Shown here piece by piece: positions 1-6,665 of a DNA stretch of 14,526 nt; position 1 is the stretch's first letter, and every line of letters begins with the position of its first letter. The notes under the pieces were generated by a model. It had not been told where the DNA came from. It was given only the letters and a program-made list of their open reading frames with translations, and did not search any database. A program made the translations under genes and the position numbers. This stretch comes from Bacteriovoracaceae bacterium UBA4573 (GTDB lineage: Bacteria; Bdellovibrionota; UBA1018; UBA923): positions 11,680-26,205 of the forward strand of contig DGKJ01000057.1 in NCBI GenBank assembly GCA_002387735.1. The letters are read 5' to 3'.

Positions 1-45
1 GCCATTCACTGCATTTTATACCTGTAATCCCGCGCGTGGCAAACG

Positions 46-405
46 TCACTTCGAGCGAATGCCTTCTTTTTCCAAGATCACTCGAATCATGTCGCGCTTA
101 TCGCCCTGAATCTCGATAACGCCTTCTCGGCCACTCATTACATAAGTGCCGCCCGAACCGCATTTTTTCTTGAGCAGAGTTGTTAGGTTCTTGAGAAATA
201 TTTCGTTCTTGGGCAGCTGATCAATGACGGTCACCGTTTTGCCGCCACGCCCCTGTTTTTCAATTCTTAATACAGCGATGAATTTGTATTTCGCTACATC
301 CACTTCGGGCGCACAGGTGCACTCGGATTTCAGCTCTTTGCACTTTTGGCACTTTTGGTTCAGCGCCGGATCGGTCGAATAAACGAGTCGGGTAGATTTG
401 CTCAT
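46..405 (-). CDS. yciH: YciH/SUI1-family translation factor
   Basis: A 119-residue protein of the SUI1/eIF1-like YciH family, thought to act at the ribosome in start-codon selection or in lowering translation under stress. The C-terminal half carries the family signature KKKCGSGG followed by GVIEIQGDKRD (about residues 79-105), nearly as in E. coli YciH. The N-terminal segment has a CxxC-x6-CxC cluster (C19, C22, C29, C31) that could bind zinc, as in YciH homologues with a short cysteine knuckle. The ATG start has only a weak GGA upstream. It lies 59 bp after the CBS gene on the same strand with no terminator between them, so it may share that gene's sigma-54 promoter. Family assignment is firm; the cellular role is known only loosely. 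Confidence 0.93.
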   Translation of the reverse strand: MSKSTRLVYSTDPALNQKCQKCKELKSECTCAPEVDVAKYKFIAVLRIEKQGRGGKTVTVIDQLPKNEIFLKNLTTLLKKKCGSGGTYVMSGREGVIEIQGDKRDMIRVILEKEGIRSK

Positions 406-464
406 TACAATTCCAAAATGAAACCCAAACCTACCCTAAATCAACCCGTTAGGCGACTGAGACT

Positions 465-869
465 TTACAGTTTGTAGTTCTGACGCAGCACTTCGCCCAG
501 TACCCGTAGACCGTCGTTATCGGTGAAAATCCCTACGACCTTGTCATTCTGTTGCTGCACTATCGCGCACCCGTATTTGTGTTCTGCCATGTTGAACACG
601 ACGTCGTCGATCTGTGCATCTGGGTCCACCACGTAGGGGTCGGGCGTCATCACGTCGTCTACTAGCATTTCGTCGGTACCTTGAAACGAACTCGCAAGTT
701 TAATGTCGCGATCGGTAATGACCCCAACTAACTTGCCGCCCTGTTGCACGGGTAGGTGCCGAATGCGAAACTCCTTCATCATCTCAATCGCCTTTTTGAT
801 CGAAATATCCGAGCCGATCGTATGTGGCATTGCCGTCATGTATTTTTGTATGCGTGGCATGTTTTTCAT
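465..869 (-). CDS. Two-CBS-domain protein
   Basis: A small soluble 134-residue protein made almost only of a CBS pair: CBS1 at about residues 8-62, ending GVITDRD, and CBS2 at about 72-128, ending GIFTDNDG. The T-D-x-D motifs are the usual ribose/phosphate contacts in adenine-nucleotide-binding CBS pairs, so binding of AMP, ATP or a related ligand is plausible but not shown. There is no catalytic or membrane domain, so it probably acts on a partner. The ATG at 869 is supported by AAGGAG seven bases upstream; a second ATG at codon 4 is less well placed. A strong sigma-54 promoter ends about 11 bp before the predicted transcript start, giving a 35-nt leader. It is transcribed divergently from the sigma-54 activator gene and is probably its target. 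Confidence 0.93.
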   Translation of the reverse strand: MKNMPRIQKYMTAMPHTIGSDISIKKAIEMMKEFRIRHLPVQQGGKLVGVITDRDIKLASSFQGTDEMLVDDVMTPDPYVVDPDAQIDDVVFNMAEHKYGCAIVQQQNDKVVGIFTDNDGLRVLGEVLRQNYKL

Positions 870-914
870 CTTGGTTCTCCTTCTACTGAAATGAAATTAG
901 GTACCGCTGAGTAT

Positions 915-930
915 TGCAACTGGCGTTCCA
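915..930 (-). promoter_or_regulatory. Sigma-54 (-24/-12) promoter of the CBS gene
   Basis: On the minus strand the sequence is TGGAACGCCAGTTGCA, against the consensus TGGCACG-N4-TTGCW: 11 of 12 defined bases match, and GG and GC are separated by exactly 10 bp. The predicted start is near 904, which leaves a 35-nt leader containing the AAGGAG ribosome site of the CBS gene. Candidate activator sites lie about 87 and 107 bp upstream of that start. Not tested by expression data. Confidence 0.88.
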
Positions 931-983
931 AACACATTCCTTAGGCAAACCTGGGCGATTAGCGCCGAAAGTTCGTTTTTTTT

Positions 984-998
984 GGGTCAATTTGCCTC
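984..998. promoter_or_regulatory. Candidate activator site (6-3-6 dyad), divergent region
   Basis: GGGTCA-ATT-TGCCTC has the same 6-3-6 spacing as the perfect dyad before ccoI and matches it at 4 of 6 bases in the left half and 5 of 6 in the right half. Its centre (991) is about 87 bp upstream of the predicted CBS start and about 98 bp upstream of the predicted regulator start, so one site could serve both divergent sigma-54 promoters. It is inferred to bind the neighbouring response regulator; the similarity was found by eye. Confidence 0.55.
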
Positions 999-1003
999 AA
1001 TAT

Positions 1004-1020
1004 TGCTGAATCTGTCTCAG
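1004..1020. promoter_or_regulatory. Candidate activator half-site, divergent region
   Basis: The segment ends in TGTCTCAG, identical to the right half plus two flanking bases of the dyad before ccoI, but its left half is degenerate. The right half starts exactly 20 bp after the right half of the 984-998 dyad, close to two helical turns, so two regulator dimers could sit on the same DNA face. This is a weaker site than the other two. Confidence 0.45.
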
Positions 1021-1062
1021 CCCGACCCCGGCCACCTCGGCGGATTTCCGACCTAATGATTT

Positions 1063-1078
1063 TGGCACGCTCCGTGCT
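1063..1078 (+). promoter_or_regulatory. Sigma-54 (-24/-12) promoter of the response-regulator gene
   Basis: TGGCACGCTCCGTGCT matches the sigma-54 consensus at 11 of 12 defined bases, with a perfect TGGCACG block at -24 and GTGCT at -12; GG and GC are 10 bp apart. The predicted start is near 1089, only two bases before the first ATG of the gene, which bears on the real translation start. The gene product is itself a sigma-54 activator, so autoregulation is likely. Confidence 0.86.
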
Positions 1079-1090
1079 TTAAGCTAAACC

Positions 1091-2614
1091 ATGACAACGA
1101 ATCCGCTTAAACCCCCTATTTCGGACGTACAAAATTACGCACTACGAGAAAAAATGTCCCATGATATAGGGTTTTCCATGAAAGGTCATAAAGGACATAT
1201 CGTGATCATCGACGATGATCGCGAAATGCAGTCGCTATTAAAAGATTTTCTGTCCAACAGCCAATTTTTTTGTTCGACCTATTCTTCGGCCAAAGAAGCA
1301 CTGGCCGCGTTAAAGCCTGGTGGAACTCTTTCGAAAGAGGCTGAAGCAAGCGAGATCGACCTAATTATTTCCGACATAAAAATGCCGGAAATGGACGGAA
1401 TGGAATTTGTCGAACAACTCAAAGGCGTTTACCCCGATATTCCTGTTATTTTGATCACTGCGTTCGGCAGCATAGGCTCGGCTATCGATGCCATTAAAAA
1501 AGGCGCCTACGACTATATCGTAAAACCCTTCAAGCTGGCTGAAATGTCCGTCACCATTGGACGGGCCGTCGAGTACCGCAAACTGCAACGCGACAATCAT
1601 GCTTTGCGAAAAGAGGTTCGACGTTCCTGGGGCCTAGGGGATTTGGTTGGTAAAAGCTCGGGCATGAAGCAGGTTTTTGACTTGGTAACCCGCGTCGCGC
1701 AAGCCACCGCAAATGTCCTGATTACTGGGGAAAGTGGAACGGGAAAAGAAATGGTCGCCCGTGCTATTCACAACAACGGACCCCGTGCCCAAAAACCGTT
1801 TGTAGCTATTAACTGCACAGCTATTCCCGAGAATCTTCTTGAATCGGAACTTTTTGGTCACGCCAAAGGTTCTTTCACTGGGGCCATTGCGAACAAAAAA
1901 GGTTTGTTTCAAGAAGCCGACGGCGGAACCATTTTTCTCGATGAAATCGGCGACATGAACAGTGCCTTGCAAGCCAAACTACTTCGCGTGATTCAAGAGC
2001 GTACCATTAAGGCCGTCGGTGAAAACACCACGCGCTCGATCGATGTAAGAATTATTGCTGCTACTCATAAAGATCTGAAGGCTGCCATAAAAGAAGGCTT
2101 ATTTCGCGAAGATCTATATTATCGCTTGAGTGTAATTCCACTAGTTATTCCACCTTTGCGCCATCGCCAAGAAGACATTCCATTGTTGGCAGAACATTTT
2201 TTAAGAAAGTACTCCGCCGCCAACAGATCTCCGGTAAAAGGCTTCACGAAAGCCGCGATCAATAAGTTAGTGGAACTCCGTTGGGAAGGTAACGTTCGGG
2301 AACTTGAAAACGTCATTGAACGAGCAGTTGTGCTTTGCAATAGCGATTTAATCGACTCTGATGACATTCCAACGCCAGACACAGTGAATGCCGAACACTT
2401 TTTCGGATCGGCTACCGCAGACTTTCCCACCGTAGAGGCGCTCGAAAAACGATACATCAAGCTCGTGCTAGAAAAAACCGGGGGTCGCAAAGACAGGGCG
2501 GCTCACATTCTTGGAATTAATCGTCGTACGCTTTATCGCAAAGAACGGGAATACGGTTTTTTAAGCGCCGATGCGCCCGAAGAAGAAGTTATTTCGGATA
2601 GCGAGACTTATTAA
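1091..2614 (+). CDS. NtrC-family sigma-54-dependent response regulator
   Basis: A 507-residue enhancer-binding protein from the first ATG. Receiver domain about 36-150: acidic pocket D41-D43, phosphoacceptor D95, T123, K145. AAA+ domain about 183-415: Walker A GESGTGKE (213-220), sigma-54 contact loop GSFTGA (260-265, usually GAFTGA), Walker B with FLDE (282-285), sensor II around GNVRELEN (400-407). A Fis-type helix-turn-helix lies at about 466-488. The sigma-54 promoter predicts a transcript start near 1089, so the ATG at 1091 would be almost leaderless. ATG at 1154 (GAG five bases upstream) or 1178 (AGGG six bases upstream, leaving seven residues before the receiver domain) look better; the longest frame is given. 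Its likely partner kinase converges on it 6 bp away. The likely job is activation of the three sigma-54 promoters in this window. Confidence 0.95.
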   Translation: MTTNPLKPPISDVQNYALREKMSHDIGFSMKGHKGHIVIIDDDREMQSLLKDFLSNSQFFCSTYSSAKEALAALKPGGTLSKEAEASEIDLIISDIKMPEMDGMEFVEQLKGVYPDIPVILITAFGSIGSAIDAIKKGAYDYIVKPFKLAEMSVTIGRAVEYRKLQRDNHALRKEVRRSWGLGDLVGKSSGMKQVFDLVTRVAQATANVLITGESGTGKEMVARAIHNNGPRAQKPFVAINCTAIPENLLESELFGHAKGSFTGAIANKKGLFQEADGGTIFLDEIGDMNSALQAKLLRVIQERTIKAVGENTTRSIDVRIIAATHKDLKAAIKEGLFREDLYYRLSVIPLVIPPLRHRQEDIPLLAEHFLRKYSAANRSPVKGFTKAAINKLVELRWEGNVRELENVIERAVVLCNSDLIDSDDIPTPDTVNAEHFFGSATADFPTVEALEKRYIKLVLEKTGGRKDRAAHILGINRRTLYRKEREYGFLSADAPEEEVISDSETY

Positions 2615-2620
2615 TTTAAA

Positions 2621-3718
2621 TCACGCCTTGTTCAGTCGCACTGAAAACGTGGTGCCTTGGTTCAGCACGCTGTCTAATGTAATCTCACCGTTCATTTCAG
2701 AAACAAGTTTTGCAACGATGGCCAGCCCGAGTCCGGTTCCTTGACCAACATCTTTGGTGGTAAAAAACGGCTGAAAAAGCCTTCGGCGGTGTTCAGTCGT
2801 AATACCACAACCAGTATCAGTCACTGACAAAATTACGTGGTCCGCCACTTCTACTGCTCTTACAGTCATGGCGTGACCGCTAGACCGGCCGTCTTTAATT
2901 GCCTTTTGAATAGCGTGGGCTGCATTGACTGCGAAATTCAAAATGATCTGTTCCAGGTGACTAAAGTCCGCACTGGCTTTTAGCCCCGGCGGCACTTCGA
3001 TTTTGAGCTCAATGGAATCTTGTCTGAAGTTTCCGCCAATGAGGGCCAACACTTCGTTGACCACTTTTAAAATTTCGGTTGGGCGCAGCTCCACTTGATC
3101 AGAACCTCGGCTGAAACGTAAAAGCGCGGTGATGAGTTTCGAAATGCGATCGATCTGAGTAACTATTACTTCAAGACCACTCCGCACCGTCTGATTGTCG
3201 CCCACCAGCATTTGAAGAAGTTCCGCGCGGCCACGTACGATGCCAAGGGGAGTTCCAACTTCGTGGGCAAGTCCGCTGGCCAACATACCGACCGAAGCTA
3301 ATCGGTCTTGTTGTAGAATTTTTGCTTCGAGATCTTTCTGTCCGGTCATGTCGAGCGCCCGGCCCATGTAACCGATAATCGTGTGGTCTGGCGCGCGAAA
3401 GGGCGTAATACTAAGTAACACTGGCACCAGAGTTCCGTCTTTTGCCCTGTTGGTGAGTTCCCCCTTCCAATGCCCTAGTTCAGGGTCCAAGATCGCAACC
3501 CAAATGCTTCTGTAGAACTCGGGCGACTGCATGCCGGAATGCAGAATTCGGGGATTCTGACCAATTGCCTCTTCACGTGTGTATTTGTAGACCGCCGTCC
3601 AGGCAGGGTTTACGTAAACCAAGTTCCCGCGCATATTGGTGATCATGATTGCTTCGTTGGAGTCTTCGACGCAGCGGAAAAAAACGTTTTGTTGATCAGT
3701 CTGCAAATCGTAATTCAT
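2621..3718 (-). CDS. NtrB-like PAS sensor histidine kinase
   Basis: A cytoplasmic 365-residue kinase with no membrane segment. A PAS domain with PAC motif (about 10-126) contains GxNPRILHSG and GELTNRAKDGT, a pattern also seen in NifL-type flavin-binding PAS domains; cofactor binding is not established. HisKA carries phosphoacceptor H152 in HEVGTP. The ATPase domain has the N box around N261-N265, G1 DTGCG (301-305), F box PFFTTK (317-322) and G2 GTGLGL (327-332). It is the last gene of the cbb3 operon, 16 bp after the TauE-like gene, and its stop lies 6 bp from that of the convergent sigma-54 regulator. Placement, an NtrB-like build and the absence of another orphan regulator nearby suggest it phosphorylates D95 of that protein. 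Signal inferred: redox or oxygen state. Confidence 0.94.
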   Translation of the reverse strand: MNYDLQTDQQNVFFRCVEDSNEAIMITNMRGNLVYVNPAWTAVYKYTREEAIGQNPRILHSGMQSPEFYRSIWVAILDPELGHWKGELTNRAKDGTLVPVLLSITPFRAPDHTIIGYMGRALDMTGQKDLEAKILQQDRLASVGMLASGLAHEVGTPLGIVRGRAELLQMLVGDNQTVRSGLEVIVTQIDRISKLITALLRFSRGSDQVELRPTEILKVVNEVLALIGGNFRQDSIELKIEVPPGLKASADFSHLEQIILNFAVNAAHAIQKAIKDGRSSGHAMTVRAVEVADHVILSVTDTGCGITTEHRRRLFQPFFTTKDVGQGTGLGLAIVAKLVSEMNGEITLDSVLNQGTTFSVRLNKA

Positions 3719-3734
3719 TTACTACCGAATAAGT

Positions 3735-4508
3735 TTAGGGCTCTCCGTCGCTATTTCCACTGTGATGGCCGTGGCAACTGGGTTGGTTCGTATTGATGGT
3801 TTCCCCGGGCGGCTCAGAGTTACCTAAATTGCCAATAACTTGCAACGACCTTCCCGACCACGAATAAAGACCTACGGCTACCAACAACAAGCCGGAAACT
3901 ATTGGAAAACTTCCAGAAATCGGCTTTAGAACGGAACGTAGAACCCAAGGAGCGGCACTTAGCGCCGGCACAGTACCTAACCAAAAAGCAAATAGCGTAG
4001 CTGCCCCAAGTAAAGCACTCTGAGTGGCCACTGCTGCCAGCACGAAGGTGTAGAGCCAACCACAAGGAAGCAACGCGGTACTTACTCCAAACGCCAACGC
4101 TCCATGCCAGGTGTGAGATCGTTTTTTTAGAACCAAAGCCAATCGATGAAATGCCCCACTCCACATCCGATTTAATTTTGCAAACGGACGGTAAAACGAG
4201 GCCCCACTCCGAGGAGCCACTCGTTTCCGAATCTCGGGCCACACTAACCGCACGCCCGTGGCGACGAATACGGCACCCAACAAGGCGCTCGCCGCTATCG
4301 CAACCCCTTGCATTTCTTTAGCCTGGAGTACACTTTTTCCAAGTTCCCCGGCGAGTGCACCAACGGTCAGATAACCTAACAACCTCCCCGCGTGATACAC
4401 CACGAGGTTTAGTTTATTTTGTCCAATGAACAAAACGAGTCCGCCGCACATTCCGGCGCAGTGAGAGCTGCCAAGAAGGCTCGCGACAAACACGGCAAGG
4501 GGCGCCAT
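3735..4508 (-). CDS. TauE/SafE-like (DsbD_2-type) membrane protein of the cbb3 cluster
   Basis: A multi-pass inner-membrane protein (about six segments) of the family often annotated sulfite exporter TauE/SafE in cbb3 clusters. Diagnostic features are SSHCAGMCGG near the N terminus, with two cysteines in a CxxxC arrangement, and LLPCGW in the middle. These resemble the cytochrome-biogenesis DsbD/CcdA-type fold, so thiol or copper handling for oxidase assembly is more likely than sulfite export. The soluble tail ends with a CHGHH cluster, a possible metal site. The ATG at 4508, seven bases after the ccoG stop, is preferred because the family signature then begins about 14 residues in. A TTG at 4535 would add nine residues and overlap ccoG by 20 bp. 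Exact function is unknown. Confidence 0.85.
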   Translation of the reverse strand: MAPLAVFVASLLGSSHCAGMCGGLVLFIGQNKLNLVVYHAGRLLGYLTVGALAGELGKSVLQAKEMQGVAIAASALLGAVFVATGVRLVWPEIRKRVAPRSGASFYRPFAKLNRMWSGAFHRLALVLKKRSHTWHGALAFGVSTALLPCGWLYTFVLAAVATQSALLGAATLFAFWLGTVPALSAAPWVLRSVLKPISGSFPIVSGLLLVAVGLYSWSGRSLQVIGNLGNSEPPGETINTNQPSCHGHHSGNSDGEP

Positions 4509-4515
4509 TAAGTTA

Positions 4516-5901
4516 CTATCGATAGGGGCCGACAAGCATTACCTCTTCCGTGTTTTTAGTGAGCTCTGAATCACTCGTTACGGTTAATTGAAACTTTCTT
4601 TTTCCTTCGCTTAGTTCCGCCTTCGGAAACTCGACAAACAAATCGACCGTGCGTGTTTCGCCAGCGGCTAGTTCGAGTTTTTGGGTCGCAAGTACTATGT
4701 TGGCACCAGCTACGACTTCTTGTCCCTGAGTAAAGGTGACCACTACCGGGCGAAATGTTCGATTGGTCACTTCAGATCGAAATCGATTCACAATCTTAGT
4801 ACCAGCGCCGTCAGTTCCCGCGGCGGCAATTTCCTGATAAGGCGCCCCCGCTGCTCGCGCGACAAAAAGCTCTAGGTCGCGTCGAGACCCCACTACCGCA
4901 GTAAGGGCGGTTACGATCATGACCAGCAACCCAAAATATACAACGGTGCGCGCCCGCAGGAATTTGGTTTTTCGACCCTGAATCGATTCTTCGCTCGCGT
5001 ACTTAATGAGGCGCGGAGGTAGACGCAACCTCGTCATTACGTCGTCACAAGCGTCAATACAGGCCGTGCAAGCAATACATTCTAACTGTACTCCACGTCG
5101 AATATCGATACCCGTGGGGCACACCTGCACGCAGCGAAAACAATCTACGCAATCGGGGCGTTTCGCGTCGTAAGCAATAACCAGAGAATGAGAATCTAGA
5201 AGAAGTGACTGAAAGCGCCCGTATGGACAAACGACCGTGCAAAACTGTTCACGAAACCAACCGAAATCAAAAAGTAACAAGCCGGTGATGCCCGCCATCA
5301 CCGCAAAGAGTCCAATGTTTTCAGCTGGTGGGCGCCGAACGATTTCCGCGAGCCGCTCGACACCGACGAAGTACCCCAGAAAACTATGAGATATAACCAG
5401 CGCAACTAAGGTGAACAAAGACCATTTCGCCGCCTTGAGCAGTGCTTTATCGATATCTAGTGGTCGAGCGTCGAAAGCTCGTCGTTTTACTGCATCACCC
5501 TCGATCAAGCGTTCTATTCGTAAGAATATTCCGTCTATAAACACCGTTTGGGGACAAGCCCAGCCGCACCACACGCGCCCGAAAAGGGCAGTGATGAATG
5601 CAATACTTAATACCGCGGCACCCGCGACAAAAGCCAACATCGGTGCATCGTGCGCCCAGAACTGAATACCAAATAGCGTAAAGCGCCGGTGAATTACATC
5701 TAGCAAAATGGCTTGTTGGCCGTTGATTTTCCACCAAGGCAACGCAAGAAATACCAACACCAGAACGGCTTGCACCAACGATCGACGGTTGCGATAAAAC
5801 CCTGTTACACTTTGTGCATAAACATGCAACCGCCGACCTTCGGCATCGGTAGTGGTAAGACGGTCTTTAGCAAGATCACGAGGATTAATACCTTGAGACA
5901 T
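4516..5901 (-). CDS. ccoG: CcoG (FixG/RdxA) cupric reductase for cbb3 assembly
   Basis: A 461-residue membrane iron-sulfur protein; the family reduces Cu(II) to Cu(I) for delivery to the cbb3 active site. Visible signs: membrane segments in the first 240 residues, WCGWACP and FCTVVCPYG cysteine motifs, then two ferredoxin-type 4Fe-4S motifs in a loop at about 250-290, CVDCFRCVQVCP and CIACTACIDAC, both complete. Another membrane segment lies near residue 320, followed by an Ig-like FixG C-terminal domain to the end. Length is normal for the family. The ATG at 5901 follows ccoP by 15 bp, with an AGGTAA-like site somewhat far upstream. It sits between the oxidase subunit genes and the TauE-like gene. 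The usual partner gene ccoH/fixH is absent from the cluster. Confidence 0.96.
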   Translation of the reverse strand: MSQGINPRDLAKDRLTTTDAEGRRLHVYAQSVTGFYRNRRSLVQAVLVLVFLALPWWKINGQQAILLDVIHRRFTLFGIQFWAHDAPMLAFVAGAAVLSIAFITALFGRVWCGWACPQTVFIDGIFLRIERLIEGDAVKRRAFDARPLDIDKALLKAAKWSLFTLVALVISHSFLGYFVGVERLAEIVRRPPAENIGLFAVMAGITGLLLFDFGWFREQFCTVVCPYGRFQSLLLDSHSLVIAYDAKRPDCVDCFRCVQVCPTGIDIRRGVQLECIACTACIDACDDVMTRLRLPPRLIKYASEESIQGRKTKFLRARTVVYFGLLVMIVTALTAVVGSRRDLELFVARAAGAPYQEIAAAGTDGAGTKIVNRFRSEVTNRTFRPVVVTFTQGQEVVAGANIVLATQKLELAAGETRTVDLFVEFPKAELSEGKRKFQLTVTSDSELTKNTEEVMLVGPYR

Positions 5902-5916
5902 TTATTGTAGCTTTAC

Positions 5917-6489
5917 CTATGGATATTCGTTGCCCTGCGGTTCTTTGGCGTTCACCGGATTACTGCCTTTCATAGAATGCACATAAGCGGTTACCGCATA
6001 GAGTTCACTTTCCGATAAAATCGCGCCCCACGGCGGCATCCCCTTAGCGGGCACGCCATCTTTAATTAATTGCGCCACCGAGATGGGTTTTCCGTTTCCA
6101 TTCATCCAGAACTTGTCGACGAGATTAGGACCAATTCCTCCGCCGCCCTGCAATCCATGGCAAGAAGCACAGCGAAAATCGAAGATAGCTTTTCCTTTCG
6201 ACTTTTCTTGCGCATCTGCAATGACCGCCAACAGCTTTTCTTCCGACAATCCGGCACCGGAACTTTTGGCAAGGCGTTGCAATTCCAGTGCATTCATTTG
6301 GGCATTAAATTCGTCTTGAATACTGGGACCCGCACCAAACTCATAGTGCCAGACGTAAATTATCGAAAAGATGATCGTAGCGTAAAACAAATTGCGCCAC
6401 CACCGTGGCAATTGATTGTCGAGTTCGACGATTCCGTCGTACTCGTGTTTGTCACCGGTATTAGATTGGTTACGATTGTCTTCACTCAT
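5917..6489 (-). CDS. ccoP: CcoP, single-heme cbb3 oxidase subunit III
   Basis: A 190-residue membrane-anchored cytochrome c subunit that passes electrons to CcoO and the oxidase core. The N terminus has the CcoP motif YDGIVELDNQLPRWW (17-31), followed by one transmembrane helix (about 33-48). One heme c site is present: C107-A-S-C110-H111, with M151 in KGMPPW as the likely axial ligand. Typical proteobacterial CcoP is about 300 residues with two c hemes, so this is the short, one-heme form. A very good ribosome site, GGAGGTAA, lies six bases before the ATG, and the start overlaps the ccoQ stop as ATGA. Confidence 0.96.
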   Translation of the reverse strand: MSEDNRNQSNTGDKHEYDGIVELDNQLPRWWRNLFYATIIFSIIYVWHYEFGAGPSIQDEFNAQMNALELQRLAKSSGAGLSEEKLLAVIADAQEKSKGKAIFDFRCASCHGLQGGGGIGPNLVDKFWMNGNGKPISVAQLIKDGVPAKGMPPWGAILSESELYAVTAYVHSMKGSNPVNAKEPQGNEYP

Positions 6490-6665
6490 ATTTTGTTACC
6501 TCCGTTCTCGTCGCTAAATGGGAGTTCGGCCATGCTCGCGTAGACGTCACGCCCCGAGCGCCGAAAAACCCAGCCGATCGCGCCGACAAATACTGTAAAA
6601 AAAAGAATTAAGCCCAGACCCGAGAGCCATGGCATTGAAAATGAAGATAATACCTCCGATTTCAT
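6486..6665 (-). CDS. ccoQ: CcoQ-type small cbb3 subunit
   Basis: A 59-codon gene starting ATGAAATCGG and ending in TGA. The product has a short polar N terminus, one hydrophobic helix (about 12-34), FRRSG just after it, and a polar tail. Such small one-helix proteins lie between ccoO and ccoP in most cbb3 operons and help stabilise CcoP on the core complex. Its start overlaps the ccoNO stop and its stop overlaps the ccoP start, both as ATGA, which strongly supports translation. CcoQ is poorly conserved in sequence, so the call rests on position, size and topology. Confidence 0.85.
   Translation of the reverse strand: MKSEVLSSFSMPWLSGLGLILFFTVFVGAIGWVFRRSGRDVYASMAELPFSDENGGNKI
6496..6503 (-). 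promoter_or_regulatory. Strong ribosome-binding site of ccoP
   Basis: GGAGGTAA on the minus strand, six bases before the ccoP ATG and inside the last codons of ccoQ. It is the closest match to the anti-Shine-Dalgarno sequence among the oxidase genes, so ccoP can be initiated independently of coupling to ccoQ. Confidence 0.8.

Noticed and set aside
1..45. End of another gene or a terminator after yciH
   Set aside because: The 45 bases show no hairpin with a T-run and are too short to support a coding call.
954..966. Small inverted repeat GGCG-N5-CGCC between the activator sites and the CBS promoter
   Set aside because: Only four base pairs per arm and no second copy in the window, so it cannot be told from chance.
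2612..2623. Bidirectional terminator between the convergent regulator and kinase genes
   Set aside because: Only six bases (TTTAAA) separate the two stops, and no stem can be formed outside the coding sequences by eye.
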